From: Pantoea latae
Lineage (GTDB): Bacteria; Pseudomonadota; Gammaproteobacteria; Enterobacterales; Enterobacteriaceae
Assembly (NCBI RefSeq): GCF_002077695.1
Contig: NZ_MWUE01000008.1
Span: 244,140-308,139, forward strand
Length of the DNA: 64,000 bases
Direction: 5' to 3'
Positions 17,240-27,208 of the stretch are shown one piece after another. The notes beneath the pieces are model-generated. The model was not told the DNA's origin and searched no databases. It worked only from the letters and a program-made list of their open reading frames with translations. Numbering within the stretch: position 1 is the first letter of the stretch; every line of letters begins with the position of its first letter. Made by a program: the position numbers and the translations under genes.

Positions 17240-18703
17240 CTATTCCGTCTCCGGCCGCTGTCGCGGCATCATCCACGCCACGCCCAGCGCCAGCAGCGCG
17301 ATGGCCAGCGCCACTACAAACACCCAGTGCAGCGAGGCGGCGATCGCCATCGTCATATGGCGCAGCGCGTCGCTGCTGAGCGCGTCGCGCGACGGCGCAG
17401 ACATGATCTGCTGCACCGGATCCTGCGCCTGCGGCAGCCGCTGCGCCAGGTTCAGGTTCAGCACCGCGCCCATCAGCGCGGTGCCGATAGCCGAGCCTAT
17501 CATACGGCTGAACATGATCGAGGCGGTGCAGATGCCGCGAATATCGTAGTGCGCATGGTTCTGCACCGACACCAGAAAGGTGGTGCTGGTCATCCCCATC
17601 CCCGTGCCGATGACAAAAGCGGTGGCCCCCGCCTGCCAGATGGGGCTCTCGGCGCGCAGCAGCAGCAGCAAGGCGCTGCCCGCCACCAGCAGCAGCGCGC
17701 CGAGCTGGGCGGTAAAGCGGTATGAGGTGCGCAGCATCAGGCGGCCGCTGAGCGTGCTGGCGAGCGGCCAGCCGATGGACATCATCGCCAGCGCGCTGCC
17801 TGCCTGCAGCGGCGTGCCGCCGCTAATCCCCTGGATCCAGGTCGGCAGAAAGGCGCTGATGCCCATCATCGCCGCGCCGATAATCAGGTTGCCGGCATTG
17901 CCGGCGATAATCAGGCGGCTGCGCCAGATCTCCAGCGGAAACAGCGGCGCGTCGGCGCGCAGCTCATGCTTTTTCAGCTGCCAGCCGGCAAACAGCGCCA
18001 GCAGCAGAAACAGGATCAGCCAGGAGCCGAGCCATTCCGCCTGCAGCAGCGCCATCAGCAGCGCGCTGACGCAGAGCATCAACCAGACGCTGCCGGTGAG
18101 GTTAAGCGGCTGCGGCTTGTCTTCGGCGCAGTGTGCGGGCAGAAAGCGCGCCAGCATCGCCATGCTGATCAGCCCTATCGGCACGTTGACCCAGAAAATC
18201 AGCGACCAGCTGAAGTGCTGCACCAGCCAGGCGCCGGTGAGCGGACCGACAATCGCCGCCACGCCCCAGACGCTGGAGAGCCAGCCCTGCACGCTGGCAC
18301 GCTCGCGCGGCGAGTAGATGTCGGCAACGATGGTCGAACTGAGCGGCATAATCGCGCCGGCGCCGAGCCCCTGAAAGGCGCGAAACAGAATCAGCCACAG
18401 CATGCTATGGGCGAAGCCGCACAGCACCGAGCCAATCAGAAACAGCGAGGTGCCGATAAAAAACATTTTGCGTCGGCCCCACATATCCGCCAGCCGCCCG
18501 TAAAGCGGCACGCTGACCGCCTGGGTGAGCAGATAGACGGAGAAAACCCAGCCGAACTGCGAAAAGCCGCCTAACTCCGCAATGATGGTGGGCATCGCCG
18601 TGGCGACGATGGTCACCTCTATGGCAGCCATAAACATCGCCAGCATACAGGCGAAGAGGATCCAGCCGCGATGGCTGACCTGCAGGTGTGCGCTCTCAGT
18701 CAT
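17240..18703 (-). CDS. MFS drug efflux transporter, DHA2 (EmrB/QacA) type
   Basis: 487 residues with about 14 predicted helices, the DHA2 number. The first helix has the family signature AIEVTIVATAMPTIIAELGG. LYGRLADMWGRRKMFFIG is the conserved loop 2-3 motif, and AIVGPLTGAWLVQHFSWSLI the motif C region. Members export drugs and biocides by proton antiport. GGGAG precedes the ATG. No EmrA-type adaptor adjoins, so it probably works alone in the inner membrane. Substrate unknown. Confidence 0.88.
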   Translation of the reverse strand: MTESAHLQVSHRGWILFACMLAMFMAAIEVTIVATAMPTIIAELGGFSQFGWVFSVYLLTQAVSVPLYGRLADMWGRRKMFFIGTSLFLIGSVLCGFAHSMLWLILFRAFQGLGAGAIMPLSSTIVADIYSPRERASVQGWLSSVWGVAAIVGPLTGAWLVQHFSWSLIFWVNVPIGLISMAMLARFLPAHCAEDKPQPLNLTGSVWLMLCVSALLMALLQAEWLGSWLILFLLLALFAGWQLKKHELRADAPLFPLEIWRSRLIIAGNAGNLIIGAAMMGISAFLPTWIQGISGGTPLQAGSALAMMSIGWPLASTLSGRLMLRTSYRFTAQLGALLLVAGSALLLLLRAESPIWQAGATAFVIGTGMGMTSTTFLVSVQNHAHYDIRGICTASIMFSRMIGSAIGTALMGAVLNLNLAQRLPQAQDPVQQIMSAPSRDALSSDALRHMTMAIAASLHWVFVVALAIALLALGVAWMMPRQRPETE

Positions 18704-19012
18704 ACATCTCCCTTTTGTTATCCAGCAAGGCTAGCCTAAATTTGCCGCGTCGGTGTGCCTGACGTGCGCTGTTGTTGTGACGGCGTCACAGGATAGCGCC
18801 AAAAATTGACTAAAGGCGTTAATTAGCGGTGGAAACCAGAGGCCATGCGGCTTTTCCCGCTCTGACGTCCATTTCTATCTGTCTGATTTCGCCGATAAAA
18901 AGTGGCAGCGCGGCCAGCAGGCTGCTATAGGCTGTATAGCTTTTTATCCATACCTGAAAAATCGGGCGACGCGAAAGCCGCCCTGACAACACACAACAGG
19001 GAGAACTCCTCT
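18704..19012. promoter_or_regulatory. 309-bp divergent region with 15-base perfect palindrome
   Basis: This gap serves the drug-efflux MFS (minus) and the osmoprotectant operon (plus). At 18776-18790 lies the perfect palindrome TGTGACGGCGTCACA. It looks like a CRP box but its inner spacer is five bases, one short of the CRP consensus, so another dimeric regulator is at least as likely. No gene is seen here. Confidence 0.4.
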
Positions 19013-19726
19013 ATGCAAAATGGTTCGCTGATCAGGCGCGCCGGACTCGCGCTGCTGGCCATTGTAGTGGTGCTGGCGCTGCTGGTCTGGGGGCTGGGTC
19101 TGGACACGCTGCGCGCGCGCCGGGTCGACCTGATCTATTTGGGGCAACAGCATCTCTTTTTAGTCTTCTGGTCGATGCTGTTTGCACTGCTGGTGGGCAT
19201 TCCCAGCGGTATCTTGCTGAGTCGCCCTTTTGCGCGCCGCTGGGCTGAGTATGTGATGCAGATTTTCAACGTCGGCAACACGCTGCCGCCGCTGGCGGTG
19301 CTGGCGCTGGCGATGGTGGTGATCGGCATCGGCGACAAACCGGCGCTGTTCGCCCTGTTTCTCGCCTCGCTGCTGCCCATCGTGCGCAACACCTTTTCCG
19401 GCCTGAGCGCCGTACCGCCCTCACTTATTGAAGCCGCTAACGGCATCGGCATGACGAAATTCCAGCGCCTGCGCCAGGTTGAACTGCCTAACGCCTATCC
19501 GGTCATGCTGGCGGGCATTCGCATCGCCACCGCCATTAATGTCGGCACCGCGCCGCTGGCGTTTTTGATCGGCGCCAGCAGCTACGGCGAACTGATCTTC
19601 CCCGGCATCTATCTCAACGATTTTCCTACGCTGATCCTCGGCGCGGCCGCCACGGCGCTGTTCGCCCTGCTGCTGGATATGCTACTGGCGGCGCTGGGCC
19701 GCATCCTCAGCCCGCACGCGGCTTAA
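19013..19726 (+). CDS. osmY: Osmoprotectant ABC importer, permease (OsmY-type)
   Basis: 237 residues of the BPD_transp_1 fold with five to six helices. The EAA loop that contacts the ATPase is visible (EAANGIGMTKFQRLRQVELPNA without its ends). AGGGAG precedes the ATG at 19013. First gene of a four-gene operon permease - binding protein - permease - ATPase, the composition of Salmonella OsmU, which imports glycine betaine and choline-O-sulfate. The symbol follows position: this permease lies next to the binding protein and away from the ATPase. It is unrelated to the E. coli periplasmic protein also called OsmY. Confidence 0.85.
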   Translation: MQNGSLIRRAGLALLAIVVVLALLVWGLGLDTLRARRVDLIYLGQQHLFLVFWSMLFALLVGIPSGILLSRPFARRWAEYVMQIFNVGNTLPPLAVLALAMVVIGIGDKPALFALFLASLLPIVRNTFSGLSAVPPSLIEAANGIGMTKFQRLRQVELPNAYPVMLAGIRIATAINVGTAPLAFLIGASSYGELIFPGIYLNDFPTLILGAAATALFALLLDMLLAALGRILSPHAA

Positions 19727-19741
19727 TCACAAGGAGAAGCC

Positions 19742-20659
19742 ATGATAATGCTGACGCGCTGGATCACACGCACCGCTCTAACCCTCGCCGCCACGCTGGC
19801 GCTGAGCCAGGCTGCCCAGGCGGCTACGCCCATCGTTATGGCGACGAAAAGCTTTACCGAGCAGCATATTCTTTCCGCCATGAGCGTGCTGTGGCTGCAG
19901 AAAAAAGGCTTCCAGGTCACCCCGAAACGCAATATCGCCACCACTATCAGCCGCAACGCCATGCTGAATAAGCAGGTGGATATGACCTGGGAATATACCG
20001 GCACCTCGCTGATCATCTTTAACCACATCAACAAGCCGATGTCCTCTGACGAGGCGTATCAGACGGTGAAAACGCTCGACGGCAAGCTGGGGCTGATCTG
20101 GCTCGACCCGGCGCCGATGAACAACACCTACGCCTTCGCCATGCAGCGTGAACGCGCCGAGCGGGAAGGCATCAGCACCATGTCGCAGCTGGTCGCCAAA
20201 ATCGAACAGGTGCGCCAGCACGATCCTGACCATAACTGGCGGCTCGGGCTGGACCTGGAATTTTCCGGCCGCTCAGACGGCATGAAGCCGCTGCAGGCAA
20301 CCTATCAGCTGGCGCTGGATCGGCCGCAGATCCGGCAAATGGATCCGGGGCTGGTCTATAACGCGGTGCGCGACGGCTTTGTCGACGCCGGCCTGATCTA
20401 CACCACTGACGGTCGGGTGAAAGGCTTCGACCTGAAGGTGCTGGAGGATGACAAGCACTTCTTCCCCAGTTACAACGTCACGCCAGTGGTGCGCAAGGAT
20501 GTACTCGACAGCCATCCAGGGCTGGCCGAGGCGCTGAATCAGCTCTCACCGCTGATCACCAGCGACGCGATTAGCGAACTTAACAAGCGCGTCGATATCG
20601 ATCATCAGTCGCCGGAACAGGTTGCGCGCGACTTTCTCACAGCCCACAACATGCTGTAA
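19742..20659 (+). CDS. osmX: Osmoprotectant ABC importer, periplasmic binding protein
   Basis: 305 residues with a signal peptide ending near AQAA. The mature domain opens [19 protein letters not shown], the typical OpuAC start, and contains TWEYTGTSL with aromatic residues that cage quaternary ammonium groups. [15 protein letters not shown] is the usual second-lobe motif. AAGGAG precedes the ATG. It should capture glycine betaine-like solutes in the periplasm and hand them to the OsmW/OsmY channel. Confidence 0.9.
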   Translation: MIMLTRWITRTALTLAATLALSQAAQAATPIVMATKSFTEQHILSAMSVLWLQKKGFQVTPKRNIATTISRNAMLNKQVDMTWEYTGTSLIIFNHINKPMSSDEAYQTVKTLDGKLGLIWLDPAPMNNTYAFAMQRERAEREGISTMSQLVAKIEQVRQHDPDHNWRLGLDLEFSGRSDGMKPLQATYQLALDRPQIRQMDPGLVYNAVRDGFVDAGLIYTTDGRVKGFDLKVLEDDKHFFPSYNVTPVVRKDVLDSHPGLAEALNQLSPLITSDAISELNKRVDIDHQSPEQVARDFLTAHNML

Positions 20660-20668
20660 GGCGGCCCT

Positions 20669-21316
20669 ATGGATACCCTTCACTACATTATTAATAACTG
20701 GAGCAGCCTGCTGGCGCTCACCTGGCAGCACACCTGGCTGGTGCTGGTGGCGGTCGGCTGCGCCATCGTCGCCGGCGTGCCGCTCGGCATTCTTATCGTG
20801 CGCGTCAGATGGCTGGCCGCGCCGGTGCTCGGCATCGCCACCGTGGTGCTGACCATCCCGACCATCGCCCTGTTCGGCCTGATGATCCCGCTGTTTTCGC
20901 TGATCGGTCAGGGTATCGGCGCGCTGCCCGCCATTACCGCGGTGTTTCTCTATTCGCTGCTGCCGATTGTGCGCAACACCCACACCGCGCTGGAAAACCT
21001 GCCGGACGGCCTGCGCGAAGCGGGACGCGGCATCGGCATGACCTTCTGGCAGCGTCTGCGCTGGGTGGAAATCCCCATGGCGCTGCCGGTAATTTTTGGC
21101 GGCATCCGCACCGCCGTGGTGATGAACGTCGGCGTGATGGCCATCGCCGCCGTGATTGGCGCGGGCGGCCTCGGTCTGCTGCTGCTGGACGGCATCAGCG
21201 GTAGCGATATTCGCATGCTGATCGCCGGGGCGCTGATGATCTGCCTGCTGGCTATTTTTCTCGACTGGCTGCTGCATCGTCTGCAGTCGGCGCTGACTCC
21301 TAAGGGGATTCGATAA
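20669..21316 (+). CDS. osmW: Osmoprotectant ABC importer, permease (OsmW-type)
   Basis: 215 residues, a second BPD_transp_1 permease with motifs TIPTIALFGLMIPLFS and the coupling-loop segment EAGRGIGMTFWQRLRWVEIP. It starts nine bases after osmX and its stop codon overlaps the ATPase start by one base (TAATG), a sign of translational coupling. With the first permease it forms a heterodimeric channel in the inner membrane. Confidence 0.88.
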   Translation: MDTLHYIINNWSSLLALTWQHTWLVLVAVGCAIVAGVPLGILIVRVRWLAAPVLGIATVVLTIPTIALFGLMIPLFSLIGQGIGALPAITAVFLYSLLPIVRNTHTALENLPDGLREAGRGIGMTFWQRLRWVEIPMALPVIFGGIRTAVVMNVGVMAIAAVIGAGGLGLLLLDGISGSDIRMLIAGALMICLLAIFLDWLLHRLQSALTPKGIR

Positions 21317-22452
21317 TGATAAAACTGGAAAACCTGACGAAAACCTTTACCCAGAAAAACGGCACCACCGTTACCGCCGTCGATAACGTCAGCCTGCATG
21401 TGCCACAGGGCGAAATGTGCGTGCTGCTTGGCCCGTCGGGCTGCGGCAAAACCACCACGCTGAAAATGATTAACCGCCTGATCCCCAGCACCAGCGGCAA
21501 GATTTTGATTAACGGCGAAGATACCAGCACTCAGGACACCGTGACGCTGCGCCGCAATATCGGCTACGTTATTCAGCAGATTGGTTTGTTTCCCAATATG
21601 ACCATTGAAGAGAATATTACCGTGGTGCCGCGTATGCTGGGCTGGGACAAAAAACGCTGCCGCGAGCGCGCCACCGAACTGATGAGCATGGTCGCGCTCG
21701 ATCCTGCTAAATTCCTGCACCGCTATCCGCGCGAAATGTCGGGCGGCCAGCAGCAGCGTATCGGGGTGATCCGCGCGCTGGCGGCGGATCCGCCGGTGCT
21801 GCTGATGGATGAGCCGTTCGGCGCCGTCGACCCCATTAACCGCGAAGTGATTCAGAACGAGTTTCTCGATATGCAGCGCCAGCTCAGGAAAACGGTGATG
21901 CTGGTGAGCCACGACATCGACGAGGCGTTAAAGCTCGGCGACCGCATCGCGGTGTTCGGTCAGGGGAAAATCGTGCAGTGCGCCAGCCCGGACGAGCTGC
22001 TGGCCAGCCCGAAAAACGACTTCGTCGGCTCTTTTGTCGGCCAGGACCGCACCCTGAAGCGTCTGCTGCTGGTGCAGGCGGGCGACGTCACCGATCAGCA
22101 GCCGACCATTACCGTTAAGCGCGCCACGCCGCTGGCGGAGGCGTTCGCCCTGATGGACGAAAACGACATGCGCTCGGTGACCGTGGTGGATAACGACGGC
22201 AAACCGCTCGGTTTTGTGAAGCGTCGCGAGGCGCGCCACGCCAGCGGCAACTGCGACGCCTTGCTGCACACCTTCCGCGTGACCGGTAAGGCGGAAGAGA
22301 ATCTGCGCGTGGTGCTCTCTAAGCTCTATGAGCACAACACCGTCTGGATGCCGATCGTTGACGAGGAGGGTCGCTACAGCGGCGAGATTTCGCAGGACTA
22401 TATCGCCGACTATCTCAGCTCCGGCCGCACGCGCCGTCGCCTGAATCCTTAG
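21316..22452 (+). CDS. osmV: Osmoprotectant ABC importer, ATPase with CBS region
   Basis: 378 residues. Walker A is GPSGCGKTT (residues 39-47), the ABC signature MSGGQQQR lies near residue 143, Walker B is VLLMDEP and the switch His is in VSHDIDEAL. After about residue 255 comes a CBS-type region (FALMDENDMRSVTVVDNDG and MPIVDEEGRYSGEI). In related OpuA/ProV-type ATPases such domains sense ionic strength, suggesting osmotic gating here. Confidence 0.9.
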   Translation: MIKLENLTKTFTQKNGTTVTAVDNVSLHVPQGEMCVLLGPSGCGKTTTLKMINRLIPSTSGKILINGEDTSTQDTVTLRRNIGYVIQQIGLFPNMTIEENITVVPRMLGWDKKRCRERATELMSMVALDPAKFLHRYPREMSGGQQQRIGVIRALAADPPVLLMDEPFGAVDPINREVIQNEFLDMQRQLRKTVMLVSHDIDEALKLGDRIAVFGQGKIVQCASPDELLASPKNDFVGSFVGQDRTLKRLLLVQAGDVTDQQPTITVKRATPLAEAFALMDENDMRSVTVVDNDGKPLGFVKRREARHASGNCDALLHTFRVTGKAEENLRVVLSKLYEHNTVWMPIVDEEGRYSGEISQDYIADYLSSGRTRRRLNP

Positions 22453-22462
22453 GTATCCCGCG

Positions 22463-22489
22463 CGGCACGGGCCAGCAGCGCCCGTGCCG
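22463..22489. terminator. GC-rich hairpin between osmV and xanthine permease
   Basis: CGGCACGGGC (22463-22472) pairs perfectly with GCCCGTGCCG (22480-22489), loop of 7. It stands between convergent genes. There is no T run, so it may be a pausing or mRNA-stabilising stem rather than an intrinsic terminator. Confidence 0.5.
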
Positions 22490-22501
22490 ACTATCTAACC
22501 C

Positions 22502-23878
22502 TTACTGGCCACCCGCGGTCTCGCCCTGTGGCAGCGCCACGGCGCGCGGTTCGCTCGGCAGCACCAGATTGAGCAGGATCGCCAGCACGCCGCCGGTGGT
22601 CACCGCATGGCCGAACAGCTGGCTCACCAGCGGCGGGAACTGCTTCAGCACCTCCGGCACCGCTTCGACGCCCAGCCCCAGCCCAAACGACACCGCGACG
22701 ATCAGCATTTCCCGACGTCCCAGCGGGGTCTGCGTCATCACGCGGATGCCCGCCGCCACCACGCTGCCGAACATTACCAGCGTCGCGCCGCCCAGCACCG
22801 GCGCCGGGATCTGCTGCATCACCGCGCCCACGGCGGGAAACAGCCCGAGCAGCGCCAGCATCACGCCCATCACCATGCCCACATAGCGACTCGCCACGCC
22901 GGTCATCTGTATTACGCCGTTATTCTGCGCAAAGGTGGTATTGGGAAAGGCGGAAAACATCGCCGCCAGCACGCAGCTGACGCCGTCGGCGCAGATGCCG
23001 CCCTGCAGACGACGCTGAAACTGCGGCCCGCTAATCGGCTGCTGCGACAACATGCAGTTTGCGGTCAGGTCGCCTACCGCTTCGATAACGGAAATCACCG
23101 AGACCAGCGCAATGGGTAAAAAGATCGTCCAGTCAAAGGCGAAGCCAAAGCGGAAAAAGCCCGGCAGCGCCAGCCAGCCGCTGTCCGGCAGCGGTTTTAG
23201 CGTCAGCATGCCGCTCAGCGCCGCGGCGACGCAGCCGACGGCGATACCGGCGATCACCGCCACCAGCCGCGCCCAGCGGTTGCGCATGCGGTTCAGCGCG
23301 ATAATCACCAGCAGGGTCAGTGCGCCGAGCGCCAGATTGCCGGGCGCGCCGAAGTCGGCGGCGTTATGTCCGCCCGCCCAGTCGGTGATGCTGACTTTGA
23401 TCAGGCTGATGCCAATCAGCGTGATAACGGTGCCGGTGACCACCGGCGTCAGCACACGACGCAGCTGAGCGACGCAGCGGCTGATCAGCAGCGGGATCAG
23501 CGCGGCGACCAGCGTGCAGCCGAAAATCATCGCCAGGATATCCTCCGGCGAGCCGCCGCGGCCTTTGACCATCATGCCGCCGGAAAGGATCACGCCGAGA
23601 AAGGCGAAGCTGGTGCCCTGCAGGCAGATCATGCCCGCGCCGATGCCCGCCACACGCCGCGCCTGCAGAAAGGTGCCCAGGCCGGAAACCAGCAGCGACA
23701 TGCTGATCAGATAGGGGATATACGCCTGCAGCCCCAGCACGGAGCCGATAATCAGCGGCGGCGTGATAATGCCGACGACGCTGGCCAGCACGTGCTGCAG
23801 CGCGGCGAAAAAAGCGGGCGCCGGGCGAATGCGCTCCTCCAGCCCGTAGAGTAATGCTTTCTCTTCTGAATGCGACAT
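22502..23878 (-). CDS. NCS2 nucleobase permease, XanP/XanQ-like
   Basis: 458 residues with the 14-helix NAT/NCS2 fold. The signature motif is QNNGVIQMTGVASRYVG, matching E. coli xanthine permease XanP at nearly every position, and GDLTANCMLSQQPISG is the region before it. It should import xanthine or a close purine with protons. GGAG precedes the ATG. With guaD and hpxO it fits purine salvage or catabolism. Urate specificity, as in UacT, cannot be excluded from sequence reading alone. Confidence 0.88.
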   Translation of the reverse strand: MSHSEEKALLYGLEERIRPAPAFFAALQHVLASVVGIITPPLIIGSVLGLQAYIPYLISMSLLVSGLGTFLQARRVAGIGAGMICLQGTSFAFLGVILSGGMMVKGRGGSPEDILAMIFGCTLVAALIPLLISRCVAQLRRVLTPVVTGTVITLIGISLIKVSITDWAGGHNAADFGAPGNLALGALTLLVIIALNRMRNRWARLVAVIAGIAVGCVAAALSGMLTLKPLPDSGWLALPGFFRFGFAFDWTIFLPIALVSVISVIEAVGDLTANCMLSQQPISGPQFQRRLQGGICADGVSCVLAAMFSAFPNTTFAQNNGVIQMTGVASRYVGMVMGVMLALLGLFPAVGAVMQQIPAPVLGGATLVMFGSVVAAGIRVMTQTPLGRREMLIVAVSFGLGLGVEAVPEVLKQFPPLVSQLFGHAVTTGGVLAILLNLVLPSEPRAVALPQGETAGGQ

Positions 23879-24061
23879 AATCGTGCTCCGGCAGACCTGT
23901 GATTAAGGTTGTTAATGCATTAATCACGCCATGCGCGCGCGCAGCCGGTTCAGAAAAGGGTAATCCATTGTTTTAGCGCAGGATAAAATGGGTAAAGCGC
24001 TGCGCCGAACCCTGAAACTATCGGTTCAGCCACAGGCGCTTTGAGGGGAAATGTTTCACCA

Positions 24062-24760
24062 TCAGGCGATCTTTGCACCTGAACTGGGCACGGCGGCTAC
24101 GCCGAGCGGCGACAGATCGAGGTAGCCGGACAGCTCGCGCTGCTCGGCGCGCGGTAAATAGGGCAGCTCGCCAAGCAGCGGCGCGTCGACGCTGTCGCTC
24201 AGCACGGCAATCAGCTCCGCGTAGTGCGCCAGCCCGGGGTTGATGCGATTCGCCACCCAGCCCGCCAGCGGCAGGCCGTCGCGCTTAATGGCTTCGGCGG
24301 TCAGCAGCGCATGGCTCAGACAGCCCTGCTTGATACCCACCACCAGCACCACCGGGATCTGATGCTGCGCCACCCAGCCGGAGAGCGGTTTTGCGTCATG
24401 CATCAGGCTGCGCCAGCCGCCCGTGCCCTCCACGATAACGCACTCCGCCTGCTGCTCCAGCTGCTGCAGGCCGCGGCTTAGCAGGGCATAGTCCACCGGC
24501 TCGCGCGGACGCGTGCTGACCTCGTCCTCTTCATAAATTAACGGATTAATGGCGTCGTAGGGCAAGGCGAGCGTCGAGCTGCTTTGTAACACCAGCGCAT
24601 CTTTACTGCGCAGGCCTTCCGCGCTCTGCACCGCATTTCTGGCGACCGGTTTGAAACCGACGGCGCTCAGGCCAGCACGAGCGAAATACTGCAGAAGCGC
24701 GCGCGAAACCACGGTCTTTCCTACAGCGGTGTCAGTGCCGGTAATAAACAGGTTTTTCAC
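24062..24760 (-). CDS. bioD2: Dethiobiotin synthetase-like ATPase BioD2
   Basis: 232 residues beginning with the P-loop FITGTDTAVGKT and carrying VEGTGGWRSLM and GWVANRINPGLAHYAE, which match E. coli YnfK (BioD2) very closely. BioD closes the ureido ring of dethiobiotin from diaminopelargonate, CO2 and ATP; the role of the second copy is less clear. The start is GTG behind AAGGAGGAG. Its place directly before mlc is the same as in E. coli. Confidence 0.93.
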   Translation of the reverse strand: MKNLFITGTDTAVGKTVVSRALLQYFARAGLSAVGFKPVARNAVQSAEGLRSKDALVLQSSSTLALPYDAINPLIYEEDEVSTRPREPVDYALLSRGLQQLEQQAECVIVEGTGGWRSLMHDAKPLSGWVAQHQIPVVLVVGIKQGCLSHALLTAEAIKRDGLPLAGWVANRINPGLAHYAELIAVLSDSVDAPLLGELPYLPRAEQRELSGYLDLSPLGVAAVPSSGAKIA

Positions 24761-24864
24761 CCCACTCCTCCTTAACGTTACGGTTTTGTTTTACAAAAAA
24801 GCAAAACGCATTGTAAGGAATGCAGGAGGCGCGGGGCTTGCGTTAGCGCAAAGTTCAGTCGCAC

Positions 24865-26082
24865 TTAACCTTGCAACAATTTCACTAACAGATAGCCGCT
24901 GTAGAGGGCGTCTTTGATCAGCGCCGCCGCGCCCAGGGTGCCGGGCTCGCGAAATTCGGTGGGCGTCAGCTGGATCGCCTCGCTGTAGGCGGGCAGCGCC
25001 TGCTGGCGAATGGTGCTGAACACCGCGGGAAAAAGCACGTCAGCGGCGTCGTTAAGCGGCGAACCGATGAGAATATGCTGCGGATTAAAGATGTTGACCA
25101 TCATCGCCAGCATCCGGCCAACGTGATGCCCAACGCCGGCGATAGCGTCGCGCGCCAGCCGATCGCCCTGCTGCGCCGCCTGACAGAGCGTCTCCAGCGA
25201 CAGCGGCTGCTGGTGCAGCACGCTTTCCGGCTGCGCGGGCAGACGCTGCGCCGCCAGCGCCAGCAGGCTGCCGGTGCTGGCGACCGTTTCCAGACAGCCG
25301 TGATTGCCGCAGTAGCACTGCTGGCCGTAGGGGTCGATCTGGGTGTGGCCGATCTCCACCAGCGCGCGGCCGCTTTTGTGCAGCAGCTGGCCGCCGCTGA
25401 TCACGCCCGCGCCGACGGTATCGTCGATAACAATCTGGATCACGTTCTGCACGCCGCGCGACGCGCCGAACAGCGACTCTGCCAGCGTCCAGGCGGAGAT
25501 ATCGTGCTGCACGAAAACCGGCACGCCGGTGCGCTGCGCCAGAGTATCACCCAGCGGCATCTCCTGCACGTTATAGCCCGGCAGGCGATGCACCACGCCG
25601 GAGGCGGCGTTAATCAGGCCGGGCAAGGTGACAGCGATCGCCGTCAGCCGCTCCAGTTTGCGCTGATGGCGCATAAAAAAGGCGTCGACCTCTTCAATCA
25701 GCGAGGTGAGCAGCGGCTGCTGCGCTTCGTCAGGCAGCGGCAACGACTCCTCCACCAGCGCGCGGCTGCTGAGATCGCGCAGCGTGAGGGTTAGCGCGCC
25801 GTGATGCAGGCGCACCGCAAGATAGTGCCAGGCCAGGGTGTCGAGTATCAGCCCTATGGCCGGGCGGCCGCGCGATCCCGGCTCCTGAAACTCAGTCTCC
25901 TGCACCAGGTGGGCATCCAGCATCTCACGCACGATTTTGGTGATACTGGCGGGTGCCAGCTGCGCCAGTCGGGAAAGTTCGATACGCGACACCGGGCCGT
26001 GAAGGTCGATCAGGCGATAAACCACGCCTGCATTAGTCTGTTTGATCTGGTCAATATGGCCAGGCTGACTCTCCAGATTCAC
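24865..26082 (-). CDS. mlc: Mlc, ROK-family glucose-responsive repressor
   Basis: 405 residues. The N-terminal helix-turn-helix LSRLAQLAPASITKIVREML is followed by a ROK domain with the zinc site GHTQIDPYGQQCYCGNHGC. The opening QPGHIDQIKQTNAG is that of E. coli Mlc. Mlc represses ptsG, manXYZ and malT and is released when unphosphorylated EIICB(Glc) sequesters it at the membrane. Start is GTG after GGGAG. The neighbours bioD2 and ynfL keep the E. coli order. Confidence 0.95.
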   Translation of the reverse strand: MNLESQPGHIDQIKQTNAGVVYRLIDLHGPVSRIELSRLAQLAPASITKIVREMLDAHLVQETEFQEPGSRGRPAIGLILDTLAWHYLAVRLHHGALTLTLRDLSSRALVEESLPLPDEAQQPLLTSLIEEVDAFFMRHQRKLERLTAIAVTLPGLINAASGVVHRLPGYNVQEMPLGDTLAQRTGVPVFVQHDISAWTLAESLFGASRGVQNVIQIVIDDTVGAGVISGGQLLHKSGRALVEIGHTQIDPYGQQCYCGNHGCLETVASTGSLLALAAQRLPAQPESVLHQQPLSLETLCQAAQQGDRLARDAIAGVGHHVGRMLAMMVNIFNPQHILIGSPLNDAADVLFPAVFSTIRQQALPAYSEAIQLTPTEFREPGTLGAAALIKDALYSGYLLVKLLQG

Positions 26083-26218
26083 GCCCTGCTCCCGGTTATT
26101 TTCGCGCTTCTAAATAAACAGCGACTATGGTGAGGCAGAATCTGCGCTGGCGTCAAATATTTGATTTGAAATGTGATTTACAGCACATAAAAACCGGACT
26201 TTACCCAGGGTCAGGCGC

Positions 26219-27115
26219 TTATTTCGCCGCGGCAGGCTGCAGCAGCTGCATCATATTGCGCATCTGCATCGAGGGCTCCCGCTCGCCGGACCAGACCAGC
26301 CATACCTCCGACAGCGCATCCTCTTCGCGCAGCGGCAGCCAGACCACATCGGCAAGACGCGCGCGCGCGAAAGAGGCGGGCAAAATCGACACCCCGAGGC
26401 CGGTCGCCACCAGGCCGAGAATGGTCATCGCCTCGCCCACTTCCTGCATAATGTAGGGTTGAATATGGTAGCGGCGCAGCAGGCCAAGGATTTCGCCGTG
26501 CAGCGCGGTGCCGCCCTGAGGATCGAAGAAGATAAACGGCTCGTTGGCCAGCGCGCTGACCGAAATGGTTTCCGCATCGGCCAACGGATGGGCCCAGTGC
26601 ACCACCGCGCGCAGCGGTTCGCGCAGCAGCAGCTGATGGCGCAGATCGGCCGGCAGCACGGTGTTGCGCATCACGCCCAGGTCGAGCTGGCCGTCGTGCA
26701 GCGGCGCCAGCTGCTGGCGGGTGTTGATCTCCTGCATCTGGATATGCACCTGCGGCCAGCGCTGACGAAACTGATAGAGCGCGTCTGACACCAGCCCGGT
26801 AAAAGGGGCGGACGAGGTGAAGCCGATGCGCAGCTCGCCCTCTTCGCCGCGCTGAAGCCGCGCCGCGCGGCTGGCGGCCTGTTCGACCTGCAGCAGAATG
26901 GCGCGCGCATCGAGCAGAAACTGATGACCCGCTGGCGTAAGCTGCACGCTGCGGTTGGTGCGCGTCAGCAGCCTTGCGCCGATCTCCTGCTCCAGCTGCA
27001 TAATCTGCTGACTCAGCGGCGGCTGAGAGATGTTAAGCCGTTGCGCGGCGCGGCCAAAGTGCAGCTCTTCCGCCACCGCCAGAAAGTAACGCAGATGGCG
27101 CAGTTCAATATTCAT
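26219..27115 (-). CDS. ynfL: LysR-family regulator YnfL
   Basis: 298 residues with the LysR helix-turn-helix at about 3-62 (LRHLRYFLAVAEELHFGRAA, ISQPPLSQQIMQLE) and an effector domain. It is divergent from ynfM, 93 bases away, exactly as in E. coli, which supports the name and suggests control of that transporter. No clear ribosome site precedes the ATG. Confidence 0.9.
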   Translation of the reverse strand: MNIELRHLRYFLAVAEELHFGRAAQRLNISQPPLSQQIMQLEQEIGARLLTRTNRSVQLTPAGHQFLLDARAILLQVEQAASRAARLQRGEEGELRIGFTSSAPFTGLVSDALYQFRQRWPQVHIQMQEINTRQQLAPLHDGQLDLGVMRNTVLPADLRHQLLLREPLRAVVHWAHPLADAETISVSALANEPFIFFDPQGGTALHGEILGLLRRYHIQPYIMQEVGEAMTILGLVATGLGVSILPASFARARLADVVWLPLREEDALSEVWLVWSGEREPSMQMRNMMQLLQPAAAK

Positions 27116-27208
27116 ATTCTAAACGTATCAGTTGAGAGGATTAATATATTAGACAACCTATTACCCCTTTCCTAGAGTAAGCCTATTGTTTTCAGGTGAG
27201 GAATTACC

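Noticed and set aside
18776..18790. Calling the palindrome a CRP site
   Set aside because: The spacer is five bases, whereas CRP needs six; kept only as an unassigned palindrome.
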